This document shows, piece after piece, positions 23,360-32,622 of a stretch of DNA of 64,000 nucleotides. Origin of the DNA: Shimia sp022448905 (GTDB lineage: Bacteria; Pseudomonadota; Alphaproteobacteria; Rhodobacterales; Rhodobacteraceae); assembly GCF_047126315.1 (NCBI RefSeq), contig NZ_CP138953.1:3720001-3784000 (forward strand). Direction: 5' to 3'. How positions within the stretch are numbered: position 1 is the stretch's first letter; every line of letters starts with the position of its first letter. The position numbers and the translations under genes are program-made. A model generated the notes under the pieces. That model had not been told where the DNA came from. It ran no database searches and saw only the letters and a program-made list of their open reading frames with translations.

Positions 23360-26236
23360 TCATTGGCCCTCCTTCTGTTCTTGCTCGTCTACGCCATCCT
23401 CCGGCGCCTCGGACGGGTCGTGATCCATAGGGGTCACGTTGATGGTTTCCCCGGCAAACCGCGCAATCCGCGACAGGCTGTAGAGCATCAGCATCACCGC
23501 GCCCAACACCGCCAAGAACACGCCCAAATCAAACGCCATCGCCGTGGCCCACTCAAACTCTTCGATAGGTGGGAAGTGCAGATAGCCATAGGCGCTGGTC
23601 AGGAACGGTTTGCCCGCCAGCCACGCACCCGCACCGGTCAACCCGGCGATGATGACGCCCCAGCCAATCATCGAGTGATACTCGATCCGCTGCCGCAACT
23701 GCGCCCAGGCAAAGCCCGAGGCCATGTACTGCATCAGCAAGGCAATGGAGATCACCAGACCCGCAACAAAGCCGCCACCAGGCTGGTTGTGCCCGCGCAA
23801 GAAGATGTAGAGCCCCACCATCACTGCCATCGGCAGCATGGCCCGGGTCGCCACCACCATCATCAGCGGGTGACGGTCACGCGACCGATCTGGCGAGAAC
23901 GCCCGATCCCGCAAACGCTTCGCCGCTGGGCCCCGCAACAGCGCGTCCATCAACGCAAAGATCGCCAGGCCCGCAATGCCCAGCACGATGATCTCGCCGT
24001 AGGTATCATAGCCCCGGAAATCCACGAGGATCACGTTCACCACATTGGTACCGCCGCCGCCTTTATAGGAATTGGCCAGGTGATAGGCCGAAATGCTGTC
24101 CACATCGCGTGTCAGGAAGGCCATCGCCAAAGCGGCCACTGCGCCGCCGCCAGCAATCGCCACCACAGCATCACGCAGCCGCTTGCCGTTGCTGCTTTCC
24201 GCTGGCGTGTCTTTTGGCAGGAAGTAGAGCGCCAAAAGCAGCAGCATGATGGTCACGGTCTCAACCGAAATCTGCGTCAGCGCGAGGTCCGGTGCGGAGA
24301 GGTACACAAACCCACCCGAAATCACGAGGCCGATGATCGAGATAAACACCAAAGAGCGGAAGCGATTGCGGTGCTGGCTCACCACCAGCCACGTGGCCGC
24401 AATCAGCGACAACCAACCAACCCAAACCAAAGGCGGCACCGGCAGGATCTCTCGTGTTGGCGCGCTGATACCACCGGTGAAATAGGCATGTGCGCCCACC
24501 CCGACTGCAGCCACAACCAACAACGCCAGATAGCGGCTCATCACGCCATTATGGGTACCTCGGGCAATGGCTTTGGCCAGCGCCACGCAACTGTCCATGA
24601 TCGCATCAAAGATCGCTTTCGCCTCAGGCCGACGTGCCCGCAGCCAAATCGCATCCAGCTTGCCGTGCACAGCCAACAGACCACCGCCCACAACAAATGC
24701 AATCACCGACATCCACAGCGCCGGTGTCACACCGTGCCAAAGCTTCAAATGCGGATGCGTATCCAAGCCGGTCACAGCATTGGCCGCCACGGTCACCAGC
24801 GGCTCTGCCAAAAACGGCATTGCGCCAATGCCAACCACCAGCACCGTCAACAGCGCAGGCGCGGCGTAGAGCCCAAAGGGCGGATCATGTGGCGTGGACG
24901 GATAGTCATCGCGCACCGGCCCGCCAAACACGTGGAAGATAAACCGGAAAGAATAGGCCACAGAGAAACAGGCCCCCAAAGTTGCCAGAACCGGTACAAT
25001 CCAAGGGTTGTTATACCACACCGTGTGCGCCGCTTCTTCAAGCATCATCTCTTTGGAAATAAACCCATTCAGTGGTATGGTCCCCGCCATCGACAGCGCT
25101 GTGATCGTCCCGATGATCGCGGTGATTGGCATCAGTTTGGCCAAGCCACCCAGCCGTTTGATGTCCCGCGTGTGCGCCTCGTGGTCGACAATCCCAGCGG
25201 TCATAAACAACGCAGCCTTAAAGGTCAGGTGGTTGATGATGTGGAACACAGCCGCAATCACCGCGGCTTTGGTGCCAAAGCCCAACAACATGGTCAGCAG
25301 GCCCAAGTGGCTCACGGTCGAAAACGCCAACAAGCCTTTGAGATCATCTTTGAACAGCGCAATCACAGCACCCAGCACCATCGTGATCAGGCCGGTGGTC
25401 GCCACGATATAGAACCATGGGTCCGTGCCCGCCAAAACAGGCCACATCCGGGCCATCAGGAACACACCAGCTTTCACCATAGTGGCAGAGTGCAGATAGG
25501 CCGACACCGGGGTTGGCGCCGCCATCGCATGTGGCAGCCAGAAGTGGAACGGGAACTGCGCGGACTTGGTGAATGCGCCGATCAGGATCAGGATCAGTGC
25601 CGGCATATACCATTCACTCGCCTTGATCACATCGCCCTGCGCCAGAATGTCGGTCAGGTTGTAGCTGCCCACGATGTTTCCAAGGATCAGCATACCGCCA
25701 ATCATCGCCAAGCCACCTGCGCCGGTCACGGTCAACGCCATCCGTGCGCCCTGACGGCCTTCTGGCAGGTGCTTCCAATAACCAATCAACAAGAAGGACG
25801 AGAGGCTGGTCAGCTCCCAGAAAATCAACAAAAGCAGGATGTTGTCGGACAAAACGATGCCAAGCATCGCGCCTTGGAAGAGCAGCAAGTAGGTATAAAA
25901 CTGCCCCATCGGATCATCACCGGATAGGTAGAACCGGGCATAAAGAATGATCAACAGGCCAACCCCAAGGATCATCCCGGCAAAGAGCAGGCCCAAGCCG
26001 TCTAAAAAGAAGCTTGCGGACAAGCCAAGCTGTGGCAACCACTGTATGGTTGTACTCACAACCTCGCCCCGCATCACCGCCGGAGCTTGCGTGCCCAACA
26101 GGATAAGCGCCAAAATGGTTGGCACGGCGGTAAATGACGCACAGGCGTTACGCCCTGCACGGATCATAATGCCTGGAACCAACGCACCTAAAAAAGGAAG
26201 AATGGCAATCACTGCCAAAACACTGCCGTCGCTCAT
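23360..26236 (-). CDS. mrpA: Monovalent cation/H+ antiporter, fused A-B subunit (PhaAB type)
   Basis: 958 residues: a NuoL-like MrpA region (about 1-780) followed by a MrpB-like C-terminal membrane domain (about 800-940, GLYIFLRGHNQPGGGFVAGL). The fusion defines group 2 Mrp systems, of which Pha of rhizobia is the known potassium-sensitive example. Key residues are visible: Glu in LIFWELTSLSSFLLIGYW and Lys in FTKSAQFPFHFWLPHAM. First gene of the six-gene operon, with about 130 bp upstream for a promoter. The complex should handle salt and alkaline stress, sensible for a marine cell. Confidence 0.96.
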   Translation of the reverse strand: MSDGSVLAVIAILPFLGALVPGIMIRAGRNACASFTAVPTILALILLGTQAPAVMRGEVVSTTIQWLPQLGLSASFFLDGLGLLFAGMILGVGLLIILYARFYLSGDDPMGQFYTYLLLFQGAMLGIVLSDNILLLLIFWELTSLSSFLLIGYWKHLPEGRQGARMALTVTGAGGLAMIGGMLILGNIVGSYNLTDILAQGDVIKASEWYMPALILILIGAFTKSAQFPFHFWLPHAMAAPTPVSAYLHSATMVKAGVFLMARMWPVLAGTDPWFYIVATTGLITMVLGAVIALFKDDLKGLLAFSTVSHLGLLTMLLGFGTKAAVIAAVFHIINHLTFKAALFMTAGIVDHEAHTRDIKRLGGLAKLMPITAIIGTITALSMAGTIPLNGFISKEMMLEEAAHTVWYNNPWIVPVLATLGACFSVAYSFRFIFHVFGGPVRDDYPSTPHDPPFGLYAAPALLTVLVVGIGAMPFLAEPLVTVAANAVTGLDTHPHLKLWHGVTPALWMSVIAFVVGGGLLAVHGKLDAIWLRARRPEAKAIFDAIMDSCVALAKAIARGTHNGVMSRYLALLVVAAVGVGAHAYFTGGISAPTREILPVPPLVWVGWLSLIAATWLVVSQHRNRFRSLVFISIIGLVISGGFVYLSAPDLALTQISVETVTIMLLLLALYFLPKDTPAESSNGKRLRDAVVAIAGGGAVAALAMAFLTRDVDSISAYHLANSYKGGGGTNVVNVILVDFRGYDTYGEIIVLGIAGLAIFALMDALLRGPAAKRLRDRAFSPDRSRDRHPLMMVVATRAMLPMAVMVGLYIFLRGHNQPGGGFVAGLVISIALLMQYMASGFAWAQLRQRIEYHSMIGWGVIIAGLTGAGAWLAGKPFLTSAYGYLHFPPIEEFEWATAMAFDLGVFLAVLGAVMLMLYSLSRIARFAGETINVTPMDHDPSEAPEDGVDEQEQKEGQ

Positions 26237-26366
26237 CCGCGCCCTCCCGTAAAATTAATCCCGAGTGATACTCGTCTCATCGGGCTTGCACAACCGGATG
26301 CCGGTCAAAGCTTGCTATGACTGCGACCTCCTACACAGGCTTTCGCCAACTTACCACACTGATTTT

Positions 26367-28304
26367 TCAGAATTGTTCCGCCAATTGCCGTAAATCCGGA
26401 TCATCAGGGTTGTAAACCAGCGCCTGACGCATACGTTTCTGCGCTGCGCGACGCCCTTCAACCTGCGCCGTCATCCGGATCAAGCTGCTCCAGGCCTGCG
26501 TGTTTTGCGGATTGAGCTTAACCGCCTCCGACAACGCAGCAACGGCTGAGGGGATGTTGCCCGATACCATGGAATAGCCTGCAACCTGCAAATGCGCCTC
26601 GGCAAAATCCATCTGGTTTTGAACCACAGAGCCAAATTCCCGATAGGCTTGCCCCAAGGCGGCACGGAGGTCATCCGGCAAGCGATCCGGCCGCTGGCTC
26701 ATAATGGCCCGCGCCGCCGCCAAGCGCACTGCTTTTACGTCATCATTCAAGCCTTGCAACAAATAGGGCGCGGTCGCCACGACGGCCCGTGCACGCAACG
26801 CATTGAGCGCCCCAACCCGGATTTGCGGATCGTCGTTCTGCAAAAACGCCCCCAGATCTTCCAAATCCAGCGTTGTCGCCCCCGGCCCCAACAACCATAA
26901 TGCCGTCGCCCGCACCAAATTTGGCTGTTCCTCATCTTGTGCCAGCCCCATCAAATCACCCGCAGCGGCTTGCGGATTGGCGCGCCCTTTGGCCAACACT
27001 TCGCCGTAGTGAGGCTCCTGCCAGCGGCCATTAGGGAACCAATCGCGCACCTTACCTGCCGCCCACTCGTTGCTCTTATCGTCATGGCAGGTGATGCAGG
27101 CGTTGGGACTGTCCAGCGCATCGCTTAGGTCAGGTCGCGGCACGCGAAAGCTGTGATCCCGGCGCGGATCGGTGCCCATATAAACCTTATCCACCATATG
27201 ACAGCTCACACACTGCGCCGCTTCGGTGCCTTCAGGGTGGTTGGTATGCGCCACATCCTCATAATCTGCCAACCGCAAGCTTTCGAAGTCCGGGTTGCCC
27301 GCTGGCGAGTGGCACTGCGTACACACGGCATTATCCTCTGCCAAAACCTCTGCGGTATGCGGATCATGACAATTGGCGCAGGTCACGCCTTTCTGAGACA
27401 TCTTGGACAGCAAAAAGGAGCCGTAGACGTAGACCTCATCCAAAATCTGCCCGTCGGCATGATACAACCCTGGCCGCAACATGGAGAGGTTGTAGTTGTC
27501 CGCAAATGCCTCCCCCGGCAACGGATTGCCGTTGCCAAAACCTTCGCGCCGCGCATGGCAACCTGCGCACTGCTCCATCGCCTCGGCCGGCTCTGACATC
27601 GTCGCCGTGAAGCCCCAATCGTCCAAACTGACAGCAAAGCGCTCCGGCCGCTCACCGGCCACAATCTGGACATGCGCTGCCCCCGGCCCGTGACAGGCTT
27701 CACACCCCACCCCTATTTCAACTTGTGTGCTGGCGTAGCGACGGGTCCGAAAATCATAGTTTTTCTCAAATGCGGTCGCATGACACTCTGCGCAGCGCCC
27801 GTTCCAGTTTTTATAAACACCCGTCCAATGATACGCATCTTGCGGTGGCAAGTCCTGATCCGGATAGAGATGGTACCAGCGCTTCTGTTCCACATCCCAG
27901 ACCACATCAAAACTCTGCAACCGCCCTTTGCCGGTCGACAGGATCGGATGCTCCAATGGGTGTACCCCGCCCACCGAATGCATCTCATATGTCGCTTCAA
28001 CACCGTCTTTCTCGCGCACAGTCACAACATGGGTTTCACCGTCCTTAGTAAAGGTGGCACGCATGCCATCATGCTCAAAACTCTCGCCTTCAAAAGCCCC
28101 AACAAAACTGTCCTCGCTCGGCATCCGCCAGGCTTCGCCGTGGTGCGAGGTTTTCCAATCATCGTAGGCTTCTGTGTGACAATCGCGACAGGTCTCTGAC
28201 CCCACATATGCTGGCACGCCTGCGCCGTGTGGTGTTTGCGTATTCCCGGCACTCCCCAGCGTCAAGCACGCCAGGACCACGCCGAAAAAAGTCTTTAATG
28301 TCAT
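26367..28304 (-). CDS. Octaheme cytochrome c with HEAT/TPR-like C-terminus
   Basis: 645 residues, exported (signal peptide about 1-22). Eight CxxCH heme sites occur at residues 39-43, 171-175, 201-205, 246-250, 309-313, 328-332, 365-369 and 403-407, in a cytochrome c554/c'-like arrangement. After them, about 440-560 looks like HEAT repeats (RVGALNALRARAV, KAVRLAAARAI) and about 565-640 like TPRs (AVAALSEAVKLNPQNTQAWSSL). It is presumably a periplasmic electron carrier or reductase with a protein-docking tail. It is the last gene of the MoxR/VWA cluster, 11 bp after the BatD-like gene. Its redox partner is unknown. Confidence 0.9.
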   Translation of the reverse strand: MTLKTFFGVVLACLTLGSAGNTQTPHGAGVPAYVGSETCRDCHTEAYDDWKTSHHGEAWRMPSEDSFVGAFEGESFEHDGMRATFTKDGETHVVTVREKDGVEATYEMHSVGGVHPLEHPILSTGKGRLQSFDVVWDVEQKRWYHLYPDQDLPPQDAYHWTGVYKNWNGRCAECHATAFEKNYDFRTRRYASTQVEIGVGCEACHGPGAAHVQIVAGERPERFAVSLDDWGFTATMSEPAEAMEQCAGCHARREGFGNGNPLPGEAFADNYNLSMLRPGLYHADGQILDEVYVYGSFLLSKMSQKGVTCANCHDPHTAEVLAEDNAVCTQCHSPAGNPDFESLRLADYEDVAHTNHPEGTEAAQCVSCHMVDKVYMGTDPRRDHSFRVPRPDLSDALDSPNACITCHDDKSNEWAAGKVRDWFPNGRWQEPHYGEVLAKGRANPQAAAGDLMGLAQDEEQPNLVRATALWLLGPGATTLDLEDLGAFLQNDDPQIRVGALNALRARAVVATAPYLLQGLNDDVKAVRLAAARAIMSQRPDRLPDDLRAALGQAYREFGSVVQNQMDFAEAHLQVAGYSMVSGNIPSAVAALSEAVKLNPQNTQAWSSLIRMTAQVEGRRAAQKRMRQALVYNPDDPDLRQLAEQF

Positions 28305-28315
28305 AAACCTGTCTT

Positions 28316-29596
28316 TCAGTTCTGATGCGTGGAGACCGGATTGAGCGGCGGCAAATCCGGAGTCTTCGTGTCGCGACGATAGCGGGTTTCGCGGTGTTTT
28401 CTATGGCAGAGTGTTTTGAGGTGATCCCAAGCCTGCGCTTCCTCGGCGGTACCGGCAGTACCGAACCGCGCCGCGCCAATCTGCAAGAATGCCTCCTCAA
28501 TGCCGAGTTCGGTTTCCTGCTCCGCAAGCGGCACCTTCTGCGCCCAACGCAAATAGGCCGGTTTGGCGGCACTCAAATCCCGTTTCTGCACCGCCTGTTT
28601 CAGCAAGCCGTAAGCATAGCCCGCACTTTGCAACCGCCGTTCCTGTGCTAAGCCCCAAGACCGGCGCAAAACCGGCACGCCCCAACGCGCAAAAGCCCAT
28701 GCAACAAATAACAGCGCCACCAAAGCCACGCCCCACCGTACGATTTTCTCGACATCTAACGGCTCCGCACTGGGCGCCAAAACCGGCGCATCCGCCTGCA
28801 CGTCAATGGCTTCCGCCGTGGCTTCTTCCACTTTGCCAGTCTTCAGATTGAACCACTGCAAACGCGCCTCAGGCAGCGTGCCTTCCACGCCACCTTCCAC
28901 CACATAGACCGTCTTCTCCACCCTCGAGCCACTCACCACGCCGCGGTTTTCCGTCTCCTCGGCCACAGGACTTTCTGGATAGGCACGCAGCCCTGCAAGC
29001 CCTTCCTCCGGCGTCACAGTTGGCAAAAACATCGGCGACACGCCTTCGATCTTCACCTCAAGAACCCGCGTAAAACTTGCACCGGCATCCAACCCCGTGG
29101 TCTCCCCCTCAACAGCTTGCGTCAGGGTCAGCTTCTCGGCGGCCACAAACGGATCCATCGCTTCCGCGCCTTCCGGCACAACACCTGTCACTGTCTGCGC
29201 GGGGACCGGCAGCGTTGCCTCGAGCACTTCGCTACCGTCAAGCGCGCGATACCGTACCTTCACCTCTCCCGCCGGAATCTCAAACGTTCCCGGCACCACC
29301 GGTGTGATCTGATAGCGCCGCGAAATGCCGGACCAGGTCTCCCCGCCGATGCTCTTGCTGGTCGGCGAGCTCGCCTTGGACGGCAGCCGTACCATCAGGT
29401 TCGGGGTCTCAAAATCCGGCCACACTGGCGGGTCCGGCATAAACGTTGGCACCAACACCGTCAGCCGCAGGGTTAACGGCTGTCCCGGCACGGTCTCGCT
29501 TTCCTCAAACGTCACCTCCAGCTTGGGCTGAACATCTTGCGCCCAAACCGCCACAACGCTCACCACCCAGAGCACAAAGGCAAAGCCCCATCTCAT
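28316..29596 (-). CDS. batD: BatD-like protein of the MoxR/VWA cluster
   Basis: 426 residues. A signal peptide (about 1-20) precedes a long beta-rich periplasmic region with immunoglobulin-like segments (PGQPLTLRLTVLVPTFMPDPPVWPDF, VVPGTFEIPAGEVKVRYRALDG). One membrane span near 300-325 (WGVALVALLFVAWAFARWGVPVL) leads to a helical cytoplasmic tail. This layout is that of BatD/BatD-like proteins found with MoxR and VWA genes. The ATG at 29596 overlaps the upstream stop (ATGA); an earlier in-frame ATG would overlap that gene by about 85 bp. Biochemical role unproven in the family. Confidence 0.82.
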   Translation of the reverse strand: MRWGFAFVLWVVSVVAVWAQDVQPKLEVTFEESETVPGQPLTLRLTVLVPTFMPDPPVWPDFETPNLMVRLPSKASSPTSKSIGGETWSGISRRYQITPVVPGTFEIPAGEVKVRYRALDGSEVLEATLPVPAQTVTGVVPEGAEAMDPFVAAEKLTLTQAVEGETTGLDAGASFTRVLEVKIEGVSPMFLPTVTPEEGLAGLRAYPESPVAEETENRGVVSGSRVEKTVYVVEGGVEGTLPEARLQWFNLKTGKVEEATAEAIDVQADAPVLAPSAEPLDVEKIVRWGVALVALLFVAWAFARWGVPVLRRSWGLAQERRLQSAGYAYGLLKQAVQKRDLSAAKPAYLRWAQKVPLAEQETELGIEEAFLQIGAARFGTAGTAEEAQAWDHLKTLCHRKHRETRYRRDTKTPDLPPLNPVSTHQN

Positions 29597-31164
29597 GGCC
29601 GCTCCCCCCGTGCCGCTTCCAACCGGAACCGTTGTTTCAGGAGATCCTCTGTGCGCGTGTCCACCGTGCGCATCCATTGTTCCGTCGACAAATGCGCCGG
29701 CGCATCTTCCTGCGGCACTTCGATCTGCGTGTCTTCCCCGCGCCCACTTTCGTTGTCAAACACCACATCGTCCGCGCCAATCCCGGTGTCCTCGCCCGTG
29801 TCAGACTGCTCCCGCGTGGTATCCACATAGTCCACGATGGCTTTGGAGATCGGCAGGTTCTGCTGTGCATCCTTGTGCTCGGGATTGATCTCCAAAGCCC
29901 GCTCAAACGCCCGCACCCCATCGCGATACCCGCGCGACTTCAGATGCGCCATGCCCTGCAAAAACGCTGCCTCCGCCGTGTCCAGCCGCGCCATCTCCTG
30001 CGCTGCCGTCTCATATTGCCCACTGCGATATAGCGCCACGCCGCGCAAATACGGGTCTTCGAACGCCTCCGCAGCAACGGCGTAGTCCTTACGCTCAAAC
30101 GCCCGCCATCCCTGCTGATCCGGCGTCAAAAACCAATCGCGCCAGCCATCTGCCTGCGCCTGCCCCGGCTGCAACATCCACAGCACCAAGGCCGCTTGTC
30201 CGGCCCAACGCACCGCCATCCCGCGCCGGAACCACAGCAGCATCAAAGCCAACGCCGGCCAGGCCAACCACGCGCCGCGATCCTCCCACGGCTGCGCCTC
30301 ATCTTCCAATTGCGCCCGCCGATAGGCCGAGGCCAACGTGCGCTCCACCTCCGCGACATCCCGATTGTCTGGCGTCACGCGTGTTGCCGAGGCCCCGTCC
30401 GGCACCTGTGGCAGCTCAGTACCTTCAGGCAGCATGAACAGAAAACTCATCGAAGCCACAGTTTCAGAGGCTACCGCCTCCTCCGCACCAGAATCAGCTT
30501 TGCCCCAAGCCTCCGCCAGTTCCGCCGCCGCGCTGGCGGATAGCTCATCGACCATAAACACCACGCCCCCCGGCGCACCCTCCCGCGCCAAAAGCGCCTG
30601 CGCCGTGGCTAACCCGGCCTGAATGTCCTGCCCTTCAATCGGCATGACAGCCGTGGTCAGCCCCTCCAAATAAGGCTGCATCACCCCGGGGTCTTCACTC
30701 ATCGGCACCACCACATGCGCAGTCCCTGCAAAGGCCACCAATGCCGTACGCGCTCCGCTGCGCAAGGCAAGCAAATCCATCGTCTTCTGCCGCGCCCGCG
30801 CCAGCCGCTGTGGCGCCACATCGGTTTGCTCCATCGACGGCGTGACCTGCATCACCACCACCAGTGGCGCGGTCTGGGCCGCAAAAGGTGTCGGTGCGCG
30901 GGTCCAGCTCGGCCCAGCCACAGCGAGAACCAAAAGCAGCAAAACAACCGAGATCACATCAATCGGCTGAACCCGCCCCGCCGCATTCCCGGGCACAGTC
31001 AAAGCCTCGGCCAAATGCGGTGCAAGCCAGCCGTCGTTGCCGCCTGTCGCGCCGCGTCGTTGCCGCAACCGGCACCAGGTCACCAATACTGGCAATCCCA
31101 ACACAAGCAACCAAGGCCGCAGGAAATGAAACGCCTCAAGGAACAGCGACAAGTCAAAGGTCAT
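29593..31164 (-). CDS. batB: BatB/BatC-like VWA-TPR membrane protein with degenerate MIDAS
   Basis: 523 residues. N-terminal hydrophobic segments (about 15-30 and 68-85) anchor a von Willebrand A domain (about 98-290). One more span lies near 330-350, then TPR-like repeats (about 375-450, AVAAEAFEDPYLRGVALYRSG) and an acidic, low-complexity tail. It thus combines BatB and BatC. The first MIDAS element, normally DxSxS, reads Q106-V-T108-P-S110, so the metal-binding Asp is replaced by Gln. The ATG at 31164 overlaps the BatA-like stop (ATGA). Confidence 0.85.
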   Translation of the reverse strand: MTFDLSLFLEAFHFLRPWLLVLGLPVLVTWCRLRQRRGATGGNDGWLAPHLAEALTVPGNAAGRVQPIDVISVVLLLLVLAVAGPSWTRAPTPFAAQTAPLVVVMQVTPSMEQTDVAPQRLARARQKTMDLLALRSGARTALVAFAGTAHVVVPMSEDPGVMQPYLEGLTTAVMPIEGQDIQAGLATAQALLAREGAPGGVVFMVDELSASAAAELAEAWGKADSGAEEAVASETVASMSFLFMLPEGTELPQVPDGASATRVTPDNRDVAEVERTLASAYRRAQLEDEAQPWEDRGAWLAWPALALMLLWFRRGMAVRWAGQAALVLWMLQPGQAQADGWRDWFLTPDQQGWRAFERKDYAVAAEAFEDPYLRGVALYRSGQYETAAQEMARLDTAEAAFLQGMAHLKSRGYRDGVRAFERALEINPEHKDAQQNLPISKAIVDYVDTTREQSDTGEDTGIGADDVVFDNESGRGEDTQIEVPQEDAPAHLSTEQWMRTVDTRTEDLLKQRFRLEAARGERP

Positions 31165-32144
31165 GCCCGCGCCCTCCCGTGATCCCGCACCCAAAGCGAC
31201 ATCAACAAGATCAACCCAATCGCCATAGCCGCCATCAAAGGCCAATGCGCCAAGTTTTGCTGAGGCCGCCAACTCAATGTCTCGATCTCCTGCGGGTTCA
31301 GCGCGTCAATTTCATCGTAAATGCTGTCCAACGCGTCCGCATCGGCGGCAAAATAAGCCTCCCCCCCCGTGCGTTGTGCCAAATTGTTGAGCAACGCCAT
31401 ATCCAGCCGATCCTCGCCGCTAGCCTCCGGGTCACCAACCCCAATCGCAAACATGCGCACGCCCTTGTCCCGCGCAATCTCGGCGGCATTCACCGGGCTC
31501 ATCCGGCTCGCCGTGTCATTGCCATCGGACAAAAGGATCAACAGCCGTTCCTCAATCTCGCTGGCCTCAAACGTGTTGATCGCCAAGCCAATCGAGTCGC
31601 CCAGCGCCGTATGTGGCCCAGCCATGCCCACCTCGGTCTGCGCCAACAACGCCCGCACCGTGTCCAGATCCTCGGTCAACGGCGCCTGCACATAGGCCCG
31701 CGTGCCAAACACAATCAGCGCCACCCGGTCGCCAGTCCGATCCGCCAGAAACGCCTCGACCACCTCTTGCACCGCCGCCAGCCGCTGCACCGGTTTGCCG
31801 TCCTCACCTGGAAAATCTCGCGTGTCCATGCTGCCGGAAATATCAATCGCCAGGATAACATCCCGCGTCGCCTTGGTGATCTCCTGCGGCGGCCCCAACC
31901 GCACCGGCCCTGCCAAGGCCAGCACCAGCAGCGCCCACATCAGGCCGCCCCCAATCAGCGCCCGCCGCTTGTGCGCCACAATCGCAGCTCCGTCTTGAAC
32001 GGTCAGCCCGGCAGCCTCCGCGATCAGATCAAAAAACGGCACCCGCAGCGCGTCTTGCCGTTGCCGGTATGGAGGCACAATCCGCCGCCAAATCAACGGC
32101 AAAGGCAACAGCAACAGCACCCAAGGATGGCTCAGCTCAAACAT
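31161..32144 (-). CDS. batA: BatA-like VWA membrane protein
   Basis: 327 residues with an N-terminal BatA segment and two membrane helices (about 7-19 and 62-79), a von Willebrand A domain (about 94-290) and a C-terminal helix (about 300-320). The MIDAS is intact: D101-I-S103-G-S105, with a later LLSDGNDTAS. VWA proteins of this type face the periplasm and partner with MoxR ATPases, probably as adaptors that present clients. Start at 32144, overlapping the DUF4381 gene by 8 bp. Confidence 0.88.
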   Translation of the reverse strand: MFELSHPWVLLLLPLPLIWRRIVPPYRQRQDALRVPFFDLIAEAAGLTVQDGAAIVAHKRRALIGGGLMWALLVLALAGPVRLGPPQEITKATRDVILAIDISGSMDTRDFPGEDGKPVQRLAAVQEVVEAFLADRTGDRVALIVFGTRAYVQAPLTEDLDTVRALLAQTEVGMAGPHTALGDSIGLAINTFEASEIEERLLILLSDGNDTASRMSPVNAAEIARDKGVRMFAIGVGDPEASGEDRLDMALLNNLAQRTGGEAYFAADADALDSIYDEIDALNPQEIETLSWRPQQNLAHWPLMAAMAIGLILLMSLWVRDHGRARA

Positions 32145-32622
32145 CCGCCACCTCCGGTGGCTTATGCGATGTAACCCACGCCCGTGCCGCCGCCAGCAAC
32201 CCCGGATCTGCCTCCACCGGAGCTCTCTGATAGGCCGCGCGCGCCAAGGCCGTCTCTTCAAACTCTCCCGCGCCGGTCTCGCTCAAAAACGTGACCCAAG
32301 CCGGCCCACTCAACCCGGCCACACGTCGCCGCCCATAGGCAGCCATCGCCGCACGTTTCAAAATTCCCGAAACAGCCGCCGGATCGTCCCCTGCCTGCGC
32401 CAGAGCCTTCAACGCCGCCCGCCGATACGCATTGGCCCGATAGTGCTGCCACGTCCGCCAGCCGCGCCACGCAGAAACAGCCAAGACAATCCCCGCCAAC
32501 ACAAGCCACCCGGCTGTCTGTGGCACCATCGACACCGGTGCCGGGTCCGGCACTTCCGCAAGCTGATTGATCAGCTCGACAAGGCTGTCGTTGTCCACGG
32601 CTGCGGTGGCCTCGTCGCTCAT
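32137..32622 (-). CDS. DUF4381 family membrane protein
   Basis: 161 residues. One membrane span near residues 36-57 (TAGWLVLAGIVLAVSAWRGW) is followed by a basic cytoplasmic helical domain containing ALKALAQ and ILKRAAMAAYGRRRVAGLSG, the DUF4381 hallmark. Function unknown; it occurs almost only between DUF58 and VWA genes in MoxR clusters. The ATG overlaps the DUF58 stop by 4 bp, and the end overlaps batA by 8 bp. Confidence 0.83.
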   Translation of the reverse strand: MSDEATAAVDNDSLVELINQLAEVPDPAPVSMVPQTAGWLVLAGIVLAVSAWRGWRTWQHYRANAYRRAALKALAQAGDDPAAVSGILKRAAMAAYGRRRVAGLSGPAWVTFLSETGAGEFEETALARAAYQRAPVEADPGLLAAARAWVTSHKPPEVADV

